Source: Phycisphaerales bacterium (GTDB taxonomy: Bacteria; Planctomycetota; Phycisphaerae; Phycisphaerales; SM1A02). Taken from it: 64,000 nt of DNA. The notes below the pieces were generated by a model. The model saw only the letters and a list, made by a program, of their open reading frames with translations. It was not told the DNA's origin and ran no database searches. Shown here piece by piece: positions 52,895 to 62,833 of this stretch. The DNA is taken from contig JAQWMQ010000023.1 of NCBI GenBank assembly GCA_029246705.1, positions 96,325 through 160,324 on the forward strand, read 5' to 3'. The stretch's first letter is position 1. Every line of letters starts with the position of its first letter. A program made the translations under genes and the position numbers.

Positions 52895-54718
52895 ATGCTC
52901 GATGCCCTTGCCGTCAGCCTTGCACTCACGTGCTGCCAGGATTCCGGAAACCCGGAAATCGTGAACCAGCAGGAAGCAACCTGGGAATCCCTCGACCAGC
53001 GCCAGACACCGGACTGGTTCGGGAAGGCCAAGTTCGGCATCTTCATTCACTGGGGCGTCTACTCGGTTCCCGCCTTCTGCGATACCAGCACCTACAGCGA
53101 GTGGTACCAGTGGTGGTACGACACCAACTCGCATGGAGGCAAGGTCCGTGAGTTCCACCATGCGAACTACGGAAAGGACTTCCTCTACGAGTCTTTTTCA
53201 CCGATGTTTCGCGCCGAGATGTGGGACCCCGACGAATGGGCGAGCATCTTCCAGCGTTCGGGTGCGAAGTACATGGTCATCACGAGCAAGCACCACGACG
53301 GCTTCTGCCTGTGGCCGAACGAGATCGCCAGCGAAGTGCGTGGCTATCCATGGAATTCGGTGGAAACCGGCCCGAAGAGGGATCTCCTCGGCGAGCTTTT
53401 CGACGCCTGTCGTCGGCACGAAGTCAGGCCGGGCCTCTACTACTCCTTCATGGAATGGCACAACCCGCTCTACGACGACGACAAGCCTCGATACGTCGAC
53501 GAGGTGATGATCCCCCAGATCAAGGAACTCATCACGACCTATGAACCGGAGGTTTTCTGGCCGGACGGCGAGTGGGACCATCCGGACCAGCTGTGGCGGA
53601 GCACTGAGATCCTCGAGTGGATACATGAAAACAGCCCGTCGGACCAGATCGTCGTCAACGACCGCTGGGGCACGGGGCTGCGCGGGCAGACCGGCGACTT
53701 CTCGACCACCGAATACGGCAGTCTTGGAAACTCGTCGGGAAAGGGCATGCAGAAGACACGACCGTTCGAGGAATGTCGGGGGATCGGTCACTCCTTCGCA
53801 TTCAATCGCGCGGAAGGGTACGACATCTACTCGAGTCGGACCGAATGCATCCACATGCTGATCGACCTGGTCTCCAAGGGGGGGAACCTGCTTCTTGACA
53901 TCGGACCGACCGCCGACGGACGAATTCCACTGATCATGGTGGATCGACTTCTTGCCATCGGGAACTGGCTGGACGTGAACGGCGAGTCGATCTACGAGAC
54001 CACCGCCGGACCGGAGGGAGGGCAGCTTCCCTGGGGGCGAATGACCAGCCGCGGCAACGACCTGTATCTGCATGTCTTCGAATGGCCCGAAGACGATCAG
54101 CTGGTGGTCGACGGGCTGGTCACGCCGATCACCACCGCGAGGATGCTGGGCGACCGTGTCGCCGATCGCACCCTGGCGGTGGAAGGCAACCGCATCGACC
54201 TCTCGGGCCTTCACCCGTTTCCCCACGCAACGGTGATTCGACTTGAGTTCGAACAACTGCCGGTGATCGACCGCTCCATTCATCCAGACGCACGCGGGGT
54301 ACTGACACTGGGCCCGGATTCCGCGGAGTTGTCGGGTCCGAACCTCAGGGTGGAGCAGTACCCCGATACCGACGGAGAGGCGGTCGCCAGCCTGGGCTAC
54401 TGGAACGCCACCGATGCCACGGCCACCTGGACGGTTCGACTCGAACCGGGAACCACCTACGAGATAGAGCTGGACTATGCCTGCGCAGAGGGTGAGGAAG
54501 GCGGCGTTCTCGAGTTGACCCTCGGCGGAAAGACACGGTCATTCCCGATCAAGGAGCACACCGGTGACTGGGGCACCTTCCGGTCGACCGACATCGGCAG
54601 CCTGGTCGCACCCGCGTCGGAGCCGATGGAACTCATGCTGCGGGCCGATTCGATCGGTGGAGCAGGAAACGGACTCTTGAACCTGCGAACACTGAGACTG
54701 GTTCCCGTCAGTCAGTGA
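52895..54718 (+). CDS. Alpha-L-fucosidase (GH29) with C-terminal beta domain
   Basis: 607 residues. An AGGAG eight bases before the ATG at 52895 fixes the start; the upstream frame is leader. The N-terminus (MLDALAVSLALTCC) is a short lipoprotein-type signal with a possible lipobox A-L-T-C. The GH29 barrel includes WFGKAKFGIFIHWGVYSVPA, MVITSKHHDGFCLWPNEIAS, RPGLYYSFMEWHNPLYDD, and the nucleophile Asp in EVFWPDGEWDHPDQ. LLLDIGPTADGRIPL and a C-terminal carbohydrate-binding-like domain follow. It would release fucose from glycans outside the cell. It converges on the next gene with one base between stops. Confidence 0.9.
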   Translation: MLDALAVSLALTCCQDSGNPEIVNQQEATWESLDQRQTPDWFGKAKFGIFIHWGVYSVPAFCDTSTYSEWYQWWYDTNSHGGKVREFHHANYGKDFLYESFSPMFRAEMWDPDEWASIFQRSGAKYMVITSKHHDGFCLWPNEIASEVRGYPWNSVETGPKRDLLGELFDACRRHEVRPGLYYSFMEWHNPLYDDDKPRYVDEVMIPQIKELITTYEPEVFWPDGEWDHPDQLWRSTEILEWIHENSPSDQIVVNDRWGTGLRGQTGDFSTTEYGSLGNSSGKGMQKTRPFEECRGIGHSFAFNRAEGYDIYSSRTECIHMLIDLVSKGGNLLLDIGPTADGRIPLIMVDRLLAIGNWLDVNGESIYETTAGPEGGQLPWGRMTSRGNDLYLHVFEWPEDDQLVVDGLVTPITTARMLGDRVADRTLAVEGNRIDLSGLHPFPHATVIRLEFEQLPVIDRSIHPDARGVLTLGPDSAELSGPNLRVEQYPDTDGEAVASLGYWNATDATATWTVRLEPGTTYEIELDYACAEGEEGGVLELTLGGKTRSFPIKEHTGDWGTFRSTDIGSLVAPASEPMELMLRADSIGGAGNGLLNLRTLRLVPVSQ

Positions 54719-54719
54719 A

Positions 54720-56363
54720 TCATCCCGTTTGCGTCCATGCACCAAGCATCAGGGTGAGATCGGCACCATTGACGAGACCGTCGCCATCGATGTCGCCCGG
54801 GCACGCTTCTTCAGGCCGGCAGCTCCCCCACGCCCCGAGCAGGATGGTGAGATCCGAACCAGAGACCAGCCCGTCACCATCGAGATCAGAAGGCATGCCG
54901 GTCTGATCCAGGATGATCCTCGTGTAGGGACTGGAGATAAAGCTGTCACGATCCGCGGATGCGATGTATCGACGGTGATCGGTGAAGACGTCCAGGCTCT
55001 CGAGATCTTCAGGCAGGGTGACGTGTGCACGCCAGGTTTCCGTGGAGGCATCGAACAGCAGGTCGACGACGTTGTCGGGTCCGTACTCGCGCCACAGATA
55101 CGGCGCCGAGCCTCCAAGGTGACGATCGTCCATCCACACCAGCTGGCCTGCATCGGGCTGGGGACCGGAGGCAAAGGTGACTTCGACTTCGAGAACGCCG
55201 TCATGCACCTGATACCCACAGACAGGCTGCGCCATCAGGTCATGCGGTGCACCGAAGTGCCTCTCGATGAAGTTCAAGCGGGTCAGGCGTGCAGCCGAGG
55301 TGACCAGCAGCGGGTCGGGGCCCTGACCGTGACCTCCATTGATCCGGTAGTAATGGGCCACTTCGGGGTGGTTTTCAGCCCCCCAGGCCAGGTCATCCGC
55401 GACCCAGTCGTGCGAACCGGTCGCGAAGAAGATCTCCACGCCTCGTCGCTGGAGTTCAGGCCAGGCCGCGGTGAGGGCGCACTGGCTCCAGAGGTTTGCG
55501 GCAAAGCCCCGGACCGATTCCGGGGACCAGCCCGCGTCTTCGAGAAGCGTGATGTAGAGAATCAGCGGATTGTTGTAGATGCTGTCGTGATAGAAACGTC
55601 GCGAATGCTCACCGGGATCCAGCTTTCCGGAGTCAAGCCCCGCGAAGAACCAGGCATTCTGTTGCTCGATGGCATCGACGGTGTCGGGATCACGACGATC
55701 CAGTGGCGAATAGTAGGCGCTTGCCTCTTCGGCGAAGAGCCCCGTGTAGCGGTCGTCGTTCATGAGCGCCGCAGCCGGAGCCCCACCATTCTTCGAAGTG
55801 CCCCAACCGATGATCGGCCCCTCGTGCACGATCTCCTCTTCCAGTACCGCGGTGACCGCCCGCATGTGGGTCATCGCCCAAAGCCAGATCGTGGTGTAGC
55901 GACCGTCACCGGTGGCAGCCCAGCGTTCATGGGATTCGAATTCGTATTCACTGGCCCCCGGTGTGATGGCAAGCGGCTGCACGATGGTGTGAACCGATGC
56001 GGCTCCCTGCGAGAGCGCCGCTCCTGCGGTGCTGCCATCACCCGTGGACATGTCCTCCTGGAGTTCCGACCAGCGCGACCCACCAGTGATCGCGAATCCG
56101 GACGCATCCGCCTCGAGAGGAACGATGATCCTGACCGGAACACGCACCACCGCACCCTCCCACCACTCGGCAACGGTGATCTCGATCAACTTCTGACGGG
56201 TGGAGCCGTTCACCGTGTCGACATGCCAGTCCTGGATCACCTCGATATCGAGGGTCGCCGGGTCCCGGATCGACTCGAGATCGAAAAGAGGCGCCTGGGC
56301 CGAGGTCGCCGCGGATAGTGATGAGAGTCCAAGCCCGATGAGCAGGATGGCGACGATACGCAT
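54720..56363 (-). CDS. Secreted alpha/beta hydrolase (PhoPQ-related type) with dockerin-like repeats
   Basis: 547 residues. Signal peptide MRIVAILLIGLGLSSLSAAT ends at SAQA. The core resembles the PhoPQ-activated pathogenicity-related (PqaA-like) hydrolases: VEWWEGAVVRVPVRIIVP-like strand, a catalytic-Ser elbow in GWGTSKNGGAPAAAL, acidic SHDWVADDLAWGAENHPEVA and the His in NGGHGQGPDP. The substrate is unknown. Two EF-hand-like repeats end the protein (DLDGDGLVSGSDLT and DIDGDGLVNGADLT, each followed by LGAW), as in the sugar dehydrogenase. It is divergent from the ECF sigma gene. Confidence 0.8.
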   Translation of the reverse strand: MRIVAILLIGLGLSSLSAATSAQAPLFDLESIRDPATLDIEVIQDWHVDTVNGSTRQKLIEITVAEWWEGAVVRVPVRIIVPLEADASGFAITGGSRWSELQEDMSTGDGSTAGAALSQGAASVHTIVQPLAITPGASEYEFESHERWAATGDGRYTTIWLWAMTHMRAVTAVLEEEIVHEGPIIGWGTSKNGGAPAAALMNDDRYTGLFAEEASAYYSPLDRRDPDTVDAIEQQNAWFFAGLDSGKLDPGEHSRRFYHDSIYNNPLILYITLLEDAGWSPESVRGFAANLWSQCALTAAWPELQRRGVEIFFATGSHDWVADDLAWGAENHPEVAHYYRINGGHGQGPDPLLVTSAARLTRLNFIERHFGAPHDLMAQPVCGYQVHDGVLEVEVTFASGPQPDAGQLVWMDDRHLGGSAPYLWREYGPDNVVDLLFDASTETWRAHVTLPEDLESLDVFTDHRRYIASADRDSFISSPYTRIILDQTGMPSDLDGDGLVSGSDLTILLGAWGSCRPEEACPGDIDGDGLVNGADLTLMLGAWTQTG

Positions 56364-56530
56364 GGCGGTCCTTCGATCTTCGTCAAGAAAGCGGCAATTG
56401 GCTGTTCAGGGCGGTGGTACGGCTTCGATTGACACTATCGGGCAGTCAGGCCCGGGAAAAGGACAATTCGCATTCCGGTCGGGAATGCCAGAGGTAGAGT
56501 GTCTTGAGAGAGCTCTGAGCGGAGAATGGA

Positions 56531-57058
56531 ATGGATACGGCCTTTGAAATCCTGATTCACGAGCACTCGGCGATGCTGACGGCGTTTCTGAGATCCAATC
56601 TGAGCGACGATGATTTCGTCGAGGACATGTTCCAGCAGACCATAATCACCGCCTGGAAGAAGCTGGACACGTTCGAGACCGACCGTCCCTTCGCACCCTG
56701 GCTTCGAGGCATTGCCCGAAACGAGATGCTGATGCGGTTTCGCTCGAACGGACGCTATCGCAGGAGGCTGGAAGGCTTCTTCGCGAAGAAGCTCGAGGAG
56801 TACTACGCACGAATCGACGATCAGGCCGGGGATACGTACGGAGAACGGATCGAACTTCTCAGCGACTGCATCGATCGACTCCCCGAACAGAACCGGCAGG
56901 CGGTCGATCTGGTCTACCTGAGGGATCTCAACCGGGTCCGTGCCGCGGCCCACGCCGGGATCGAGGTCGACACCATGCGCAAACGACTCAACCGAGGCAT
57001 CGAACTGCTGGCAAGCTGCCTCAAGAAGAAGGGTCTGCTTCCGGAGACCTCGACATGA
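56531..57058 (+). CDS. ECF RNA polymerase sigma factor
   Basis: 175 residues, normal for ECF. Region 2 (about 5-85): ILIHEHSAMLTAFLRSNLSD, then DDFVEDMFQQTIITAWKKLDTFETDRPFAPWLRGIARNEM (in part), the -10 binding helix. Region 4 (about 118-170): LSDCIDRLPEQNRQAVDLVY and VDTMRKRLNRGIELLASCLK, the -35 HTH. A GGAG ribosome-binding site is six bases before the ATG. Its stop overlaps the next gene by four bases (ATGA), the usual sigma/anti-sigma coupling. Confidence 0.9.
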   Translation: MDTAFEILIHEHSAMLTAFLRSNLSDDDFVEDMFQQTIITAWKKLDTFETDRPFAPWLRGIARNEMLMRFRSNGRYRRRLEGFFAKKLEEYYARIDDQAGDTYGERIELLSDCIDRLPEQNRQAVDLVYLRDLNRVRAAAHAGIEVDTMRKRLNRGIELLASCLKKKGLLPETST

Positions 57059-57945
57059 CGGACGAGCCCAGGGACACGCCGGAAGACCGATTGGTGGACG
57101 GATTGCTCGGACTGCTCCGCACGGGTGAATCCGAGCGCATGGCGACCAGGGTGCGCTCCGCCCTGGACGAGGTCGCGTCACTGGAGAAATCGCAGCGCAA
57201 CAGGATGAGGATCTGGACCAGCTTGACCGCCGCACTGGGGATGGCGGCGGCAATCGGAGTCATGGTGATGATCTTCATCTCGATCGAACCGGCCAGTCAG
57301 AATGCGATCGCGGAGATCGACCTGACTCTCGAGAAGATGACCGGCGCCGACAATCGCTGGTATCGAATCGAGGTCGGTAGAGCTGCTCACGATGAAGCAC
57401 CCGGCCGAGGGTTCAAGGGACTTGCCTGCACCAGCTCGGACGGCAGGTTCGTCAGCTTCATGCACCATCTGGGCGACAAGGAACGGCGAGAGGTCATCGT
57501 CGGTAACGATGGCGAGAACTACTGGTCGATCAGAAACCAGCGTCGAGCCTTGCCGGATCACCTGTTTCGCATGCTCAATGAAGGGCTTCAAACCACGGTC
57601 ACATCCGGATCGGTCAACCCTGCACGAATTCTCCGGCTCGTGCGGAATGGATGGAATCTCGATCTGGTCACGCGGGAACGCGAGGGCAGACGGGTCTTGA
57701 GGGTCGAAGCAACCGTACCGGCACCTTCACGAGGCAGGAAGGTTATCGACCACATAACACTCGAGATAGACCCTGATTCCCATGCGCTGGAAATGCTCGA
57801 GGTGACGAGGATTCGTGACGGGGTCGAGGACGAAAAGGCCTACCTGCTGTTGAGAAGCACGGACGAGTCACGGGAATTCGCCGGTTTCACGGAGCGAGAC
57901 TATCTCAGGACCGATCGGCCACGTGACCCTGATCCCAATTCCTGA
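57055..57945 (+). CDS. Putative membrane anti-sigma factor
   Basis: 296 residues. A short acidic cytoplasmic N-terminus (about 1-45, ERMATRVRSALDEVASLEKS) is followed by one membrane helix (about 51-76, WTSLTAALGMAAAIGVMVMIF) and a periplasmic domain of about 220 residues that resembles no known sensor. Overlap with the ECF sigma gene is the main reason for the call; no zinc-binding (HxxxCxxC) anti-sigma motif is visible, so regulation may work differently. About 115 bases separate it from the DUF1573 gene. Confidence 0.65.
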   Translation: MTDEPRDTPEDRLVDGLLGLLRTGESERMATRVRSALDEVASLEKSQRNRMRIWTSLTAALGMAAAIGVMVMIFISIEPASQNAIAEIDLTLEKMTGADNRWYRIEVGRAAHDEAPGRGFKGLACTSSDGRFVSFMHHLGDKERREVIVGNDGENYWSIRNQRRALPDHLFRMLNEGLQTTVTSGSVNPARILRLVRNGWNLDLVTREREGRRVLRVEATVPAPSRGRKVIDHITLEIDPDSHALEMLEVTRIRDGVEDEKAYLLLRSTDESREFAGFTERDYLRTDRPRDPDPNS

Positions 57946-58060
57946 CTTCATGACATTGAAATCGCACCGTGCTTGAATTCGATTCTGGCACCAATCGGCT
58001 CATTCGCGGTATTCTCGACAGTCCTCTATCGACTGATACGAATCCCGGAGATGAACCCTG

Positions 58061-59248
58061 ATGTCACCGAACAAGTCATCGCATCGACCCGTCCGCAGCC
58101 TGATCAGATCCATGCTCGCCATGACACTCGTGTCGGTGATGTGCAGTTGCGATCAGGGTGGAGCCGGTTCGAAGGATGCAAGCAACGGGAAGGCCACGAC
58201 GAAGCCAGCCTCGACCACGTCGACGGCTGCCGACGAGACCAGTGCCACCACGCAGAAGCCCCTGCCCAGCAGGAATGGCGGGGCCATGTTCCACATGCCT
58301 CAACCACGGGTCGAATTCGGATCCGTCGCGGACTATGAAACGCGGCTGGCAAAGGTCACTTTCATCAATACCGGCGACCAGGTGCTCGAAGTGACCAGGG
58401 TCCAACCGACCTGCGGCTGCACGACCACGGCACTCGAGCAGAAACTCTTCGCTCCGGGAGAGGGATCAGAAATCGAACTGACGTTCAAGCCGAAGGGCAG
58501 TGGAAAGCAGACCAAGCTGGTGAAGGTCTACACCAATGATGCGACCAACCCGGTGCAGACGATCTCGATCAACGCGACGGTGACATCGACGGTCAAATAC
58601 ACGCCCAAGTCATTGAGCTTCGGAGTCATACCCCTGAAGAACGGGGCGGCCAAATCGGTGGTGCTGACATCCGAGGATGACAGCTACAATCCGACCACGG
58701 TCCGAGTATCGGGCAATCTTTCGAAGTACGCTGACGCCACGATCACCAAGACCACCGTGCCGGGATCCAGCATCCAGAGCTGGAAGGTCGAGGTGGTGAC
58801 CAAGCCGGATCTTCCGTGGGGCTGGCACACCGGGTCGCTTCAGATCATCGGCACCGTGAAGAACCCGAAGACGGGCGAGAACCGGAACAAGACGGTGACG
58901 GTCGGCATGAACGCGAACGTCCAGGGAACCCTTCGAGCCTCGGACACCATGTTCAGGCTCATGATCCTCGGAACCAACCAGCAGTTCACCAAGAGGATCC
59001 AGATGTACAGGGAAGACGGGAAGCCCTTCGAGCTCAACAGCGCGACGGTGGTCGACGGCAAGCCCGCGAACATGTCGGTGAGCGTCGTTCCCGCCGGAGA
59101 GAAGAACGGGTCGGGATACGAACTCATCCTGACCGGGACGACCGGCGTCGAGAACGGTTCGATACTCGGCCAGGTGGAGATCTCGACCGATGTCCCCGGC
59201 GAGGAGAACGTCAAGATCGGCATCGTGGGATCGATCAGGAAGAAGTAG
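58061..59248 (+). CDS. DUF1573 lipoprotein 2
   Basis: 395 residues, the same length as the first DUF1573 gene. A signal sequence (RSLIRSMLAMTLVSVMCSC) ends in a Cys; then a Thr/Ser/Lys-rich linker. DUF1573 motifs: VEFGSVADYETRLAKVTFIN, VQPTCGCTTTALEQKLFAPGE and YTNDATNPVQTISINATV. The third part has extra Ig-like strands (KVEVVTKPDLPWGWHTGSL, VGMNANVQGTLRASDTMFRL). It is the third plus-strand gene after the ECF sigma factor and could belong to its regulon. Confidence 0.85.
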   Translation: MSPNKSSHRPVRSLIRSMLAMTLVSVMCSCDQGGAGSKDASNGKATTKPASTTSTAADETSATTQKPLPSRNGGAMFHMPQPRVEFGSVADYETRLAKVTFINTGDQVLEVTRVQPTCGCTTTALEQKLFAPGEGSEIELTFKPKGSGKQTKLVKVYTNDATNPVQTISINATVTSTVKYTPKSLSFGVIPLKNGAAKSVVLTSEDDSYNPTTVRVSGNLSKYADATITKTTVPGSSIQSWKVEVVTKPDLPWGWHTGSLQIIGTVKNPKTGENRNKTVTVGMNANVQGTLRASDTMFRLMILGTNQQFTKRIQMYREDGKPFELNSATVVDGKPANMSVSVVPAGEKNGSGYELILTGTTGVENGSILGQVEISTDVPGEENVKIGIVGSIRKK

Positions 59249-59257
59249 GGAACAGGA

Positions 59258-60115
59258 TCAGTCGGATTCGGAGTCGATCGCCGGTTCGGAATCGAGTTGC
59301 TGTTCGAACATCCACTCGATGACACCCATGCGGGAGTAGGCATCCGACCAGGAGTCGTGACCGACACCCGGAAGCGGCGAATAACGGACGACCCCCCCCG
59401 CCGATCGGACCGCGTCGACCATCTCCCGGGACTGTGTCTCGGGGACGACCTGATCATTCAGGCCATGCACGACCCAGAGGGGCACGTCCTTCAACTTCGG
59501 CGCGTCCCCGACCAGTCCGCCACCACAGATGGGCACGACCGCCGCGAATCTGCCCGGCTGTTTCGCTGCAAGATGCCAGGAGCCATAGCCACCCATCGAG
59601 AGTCCGGTGAGATAGATCCGCCTCTTGTCGATCTGCTCGGTTTCGAGCACCTTGTCGAGAACCTTCTCCACGGCAAGCATCGAAGATGGCGAATCGCCGA
59701 CGACTGACACCATCGTTCCATCATCTGCACGCGGTGCCCACCACTGGTCCTGGGGACACTGGACGGCGAGGAGGTAACAGGGATGATCGCGGCGATGTCG
59801 TTCGGTGGTCATCCAGCGTGGGAGATACGTCAGCTGGAGAGCATTGTCGGAACCACGCTCCCCTGCCCCATGCAGGAAGACGACCAGCGGGTGGGGACCG
59901 GAGCCGGCACGTTGATCCGGTTTCATCAACCGATACCTGATCGACAGCGTTTCGCTTTCGGGTTGCTCTGAATCGACCTGCCCATCTTCGTACATCGCGT
60001 CACCAACCGCCTTTTCGGAATGCTCATGCTGCCCCAGGACGGGGGAATGGGTTCCGAACAGGACCAGGAGACATGCGAGAGGTGCCATTCGTACTGCTCT
60101 GCTGGGGTTGGGCAT
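59258..60115 (-). CDS. Secreted esterase/dienelactone hydrolase-like protein
   Basis: 285 residues from the ATG at 60115; the ATG at 60088 is an alternative that keeps the signal (MAPLACLLVLFGTHSPVLGQ). The alpha/beta hydrolase core has PLVVFLHGAGERGSDNALQL, the nucleophile elbow TGLSMGGYGSW, Asp in HGLNDQVVPE, and the His in GVGHDSWSDAYSR. It resembles the poly(3-hydroxybutyrate) depolymerase-like/S9 esterases. It is convergent with the DUF1573 gene ten bases away and divergent from the kinase gene. Confidence 0.82.
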   Translation of the reverse strand: MPNPSRAVRMAPLACLLVLFGTHSPVLGQHEHSEKAVGDAMYEDGQVDSEQPESETLSIRYRLMKPDQRAGSGPHPLVVFLHGAGERGSDNALQLTYLPRWMTTERHRRDHPCYLLAVQCPQDQWWAPRADDGTMVSVVGDSPSSMLAVEKVLDKVLETEQIDKRRIYLTGLSMGGYGSWHLAAKQPGRFAAVVPICGGGLVGDAPKLKDVPLWVVHGLNDQVVPETQSREMVDAVRSAGGVVRYSPLPGVGHDSWSDAYSRMGVIEWMFEQQLDSEPAIDSESD

Positions 60116-60299
60116 GCTTGTTTCATAAGATAGGGCAAGTATTGAGCTGGAGTCGTTTCCAATGCCCATCCCGCAGCAGGACAGCTGAAGTGAGAGAAAT
60201 CCCACATCGTGGTGTCACATGCGGCGGGACGGCAACTAGCCTTGATCAGGAGTGGTATGGAGTCAGAATCCGCCCCTGCGCAGGAAAGATGATCACGCC

Positions 60300-62780
60300 A
60301 TGAGCGATGTCGAAGACACAAGACCTGATGAGCCGGATCCATCGAGGATCCTCGATATCTGTGAAGAGCTGAGGTACCTGGACGAATCAGAACGTGAAAG
60401 GCGCCTGAAGGGCCTTGATCCCGGAACAGCCGCGAAGGTTCGGAATCAACTGCAGGCGGAACATACCCGGGAAATCGACCCAACGGACTTCACCGTGAAG
60501 GACCCGAGCGAGGCCGAGACGATCGCCCCCGGATTCAAGGGCGAACCACCGCAGTTCACTGATCGGGAACAGAGCTCGAACCCCCTTCCTGAAAACCACC
60601 GACAACTGGTCGGCAGGTCGCTGGGGCCGTATTCCATTCGAAGGCTGATCGGTTCGGGTGGCATGGGTCAGGTCTGGGAAGCGATCCAGGAGAACCCACA
60701 GAGATCGGTGGCCCTGAAGATCCTTCGAGCAGGGATCATCTCGCCGGCAGCTCGGGAACGGTTCAAGTTCGAAGTCGAGATCCTCGGTCGGCTTCGTCAC
60801 CCGAACATCGCACAGATCTACGATGCCGGAGAGATGGAACTCGAAGGAGAGGTCATCCCCTACTTCGCGATGGAGTACATCGGCAGCGCACAACCGATCG
60901 ACGAGTACTGCCGCAAAAAGAACCTGAGTCTTGAAAAGAGACTCGAGATCTTCACGAAGGTCTGCGAGGCGATTTCACACGGCCACCAACGAGGGATCAT
61001 CCACCGTGACCTCAAGCCGGCGAACATCCTGGTCGATCGGGAGGGACGACCGAAGGTCATCGATTACGGAGTAGCTCGCGTAACTGACGCTGACACTCGG
61101 GCCACCATCGCAAGGACCAACGTCGGGCAGCTCATCGGGACGCTCCAGTACATGTCACCCGAGCAGTGCAGCGGCGATCCGGAAGAGATCGACATCAGGG
61201 CCGACGTGTATTCCCTGGGCGTGATCCTGTTCGAACTGATGGCGGAGCAACCACCCTACGACCTGCGAAGAGCCGCGATCGCGGAAGCCGTGCAGATCAT
61301 CCAGAACAGACTTCCTCCCCGACTGTCGAGTTTCGATCGGGAAATCGCCTACGACGTGGAAGTCATTGCCGGAAAGGCGCTGGAGAAGGAGCCGGTCCGA
61401 AGATACCGGTCTGCAGGCGACCTTGCCGACGACGTGAGACGATTCCTCGACGATGAACCGATCAATGCGCGACCGCCATCGATGAGCGAGGTCATCAGGC
61501 GCTATGCGAGGAAGAACAGAGCCATGGCCACTGCGGTGATGGGCATCGCACTGGCGATGGCGATCGGTGTGGCCGGAATCACCGTCTTTGCAGTCCAGGC
61601 CGAAAAACAACGCGGCATAGCGGTCGATACCAACGAGAAACTTGGCGAGTCACTGCTCAAGGAGCAAAGTGCGAGAAGACTCTCGGAAGAGAGGTTCATG
61701 CAGATTCGCTCACTGGCGAATGAGCTTCTTGGACCGATCGCGGAGCAGGTCCAGAACCTTCGAGGAAGCAGTTCCGCACGCATGATGATCCTTGAATCAG
61801 GAAGTCGCTACCTCGAAGAATTGCAGGACAAGGGTTCACAGGACCCTGACTTGAACTACGAGATAGCGACCGGATACGAACACCTCGGTGATCTTTCGGG
61901 CGGCCGCCAGACCGGCAGCATGGGAGAACTCGAGAGAGCCATGACCGAATTCGCCAGGGCCGAGGACATCTACCGGGCGCAGACGAGCGGGCCGGAATCG
62001 ACCAAGAGAAAAGGCGACCTGTCGAGAGTCCTGCAGAAGCAGGGCGAAATACTCATGTACACGGACATCGATGCGGCGACTGCAAAGTTCGACGAATCAC
62101 GTTCACTGGCGATACAGGTGCATGAAAAACTGGACGGAGACCCCAAGAGCGCCATCAGACTCACGAGCATCCTGATGAAGACCGGCGACCTTTTCAACGA
62201 CGCCGGCGAGTCCGGAAGAGCCATGGTGTACTACGACGAGACCCGGAAACTGATGTCCGATCATATCGCGATCGACCCCGGGAACCTCAAGTTGCAGCGG
62301 AACCTGGCGATGATCGAGCGAAGGATCGCCTGGCTGCTCGAAGAACGCGAGGCCATCGCGGAAGCAGGTGAACTCTGGAAGTCATCACTCGAACGAATCA
62401 GGAACATCAGTGCAAGCGTTCCCGAAGACAACCGCCGACGCTGGGATGTCGCCTGGAGCTGCTACCACTACGGCTCGTTCATTCTGATGCACACCGATGA
62501 GGAACATGGACCGGCACTCATGGTCGAATCGCTTTCCAAGATGACGGATGCATGCGTGAGTTCTCCGAACGAGACGCAGTACCGACGCGACCTCGCGCAA
62601 CTGGCGCCGGTGGTGTACGAGGAGCTCACCCAATCGGGTCGAAACGAGATGGCGGATCACTCGATCAGGGTTTGCCTGATTGCCCTGCAACAGGTCGTCG
62701 ATTCCAATCCTGACAACGTGGGCATGAACGAAACCTACACGACGATCCTCAAGTTGAGAAACCCGGACCACGCACCTTGA
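60300..62780 (+). CDS. Transmembrane Ser/Thr protein kinase with long TPR-like C-terminus
   Basis: 826 residues from the ATG at 60300. An N-terminal low-complexity part of about 100 residues precedes a Hanks-type kinase (about 105-385): LIGSGGMGQVWEAIQ, VALKILRAG, IIHRDLKPANILVD, and VIDYGVARV, so the usual DFG is DYG here; GTLQYMSPEQCSG follows. One membrane helix (about 425-448, TAVMGIALAMAIGVAGITVF) separates it from 370 residues of helical repeats resembling TPRs (YEHLGDLSGGRQTG, SILMKTGDLFNDAGESG). The tetrapeptide frame ATG-ATC-ACG-CCA-TGA (60289-60303) overlaps the start. It would phosphorylate targets in response to an envelope signal. Confidence 0.9.
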   Translation: MSDVEDTRPDEPDPSRILDICEELRYLDESERERRLKGLDPGTAAKVRNQLQAEHTREIDPTDFTVKDPSEAETIAPGFKGEPPQFTDREQSSNPLPENHRQLVGRSLGPYSIRRLIGSGGMGQVWEAIQENPQRSVALKILRAGIISPAARERFKFEVEILGRLRHPNIAQIYDAGEMELEGEVIPYFAMEYIGSAQPIDEYCRKKNLSLEKRLEIFTKVCEAISHGHQRGIIHRDLKPANILVDREGRPKVIDYGVARVTDADTRATIARTNVGQLIGTLQYMSPEQCSGDPEEIDIRADVYSLGVILFELMAEQPPYDLRRAAIAEAVQIIQNRLPPRLSSFDREIAYDVEVIAGKALEKEPVRRYRSAGDLADDVRRFLDDEPINARPPSMSEVIRRYARKNRAMATAVMGIALAMAIGVAGITVFAVQAEKQRGIAVDTNEKLGESLLKEQSARRLSEERFMQIRSLANELLGPIAEQVQNLRGSSSARMMILESGSRYLEELQDKGSQDPDLNYEIATGYEHLGDLSGGRQTGSMGELERAMTEFARAEDIYRAQTSGPESTKRKGDLSRVLQKQGEILMYTDIDAATAKFDESRSLAIQVHEKLDGDPKSAIRLTSILMKTGDLFNDAGESGRAMVYYDETRKLMSDHIAIDPGNLKLQRNLAMIERRIAWLLEEREAIAEAGELWKSSLERIRNISASVPEDNRRRWDVAWSCYHYGSFILMHTDEEHGPALMVESLSKMTDACVSSPNETQYRRDLAQLAPVVYEELTQSGRNEMADHSIRVCLIALQQVVDSNPDNVGMNETYTTILKLRNPDHAP

Positions 62781-62833
62781 GGCGACAAACCCGCACCACG
62801 AAGCTGTTCTTCATTTCTAGGCTGTTTTTCCTT

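Noticed and set aside
56429..56452. TTGACA before the ECF sigma gene as a promoter
   Set aside because: No -10-like sequence exists at 16 to 18 bases downstream.
57986..58001. Possible sigma-54 promoter (TGGCAC...GC) before the DUF1573 gene
   Set aside because: The spacing between the GG and GC elements is one base short of the sigma-54 requirement.
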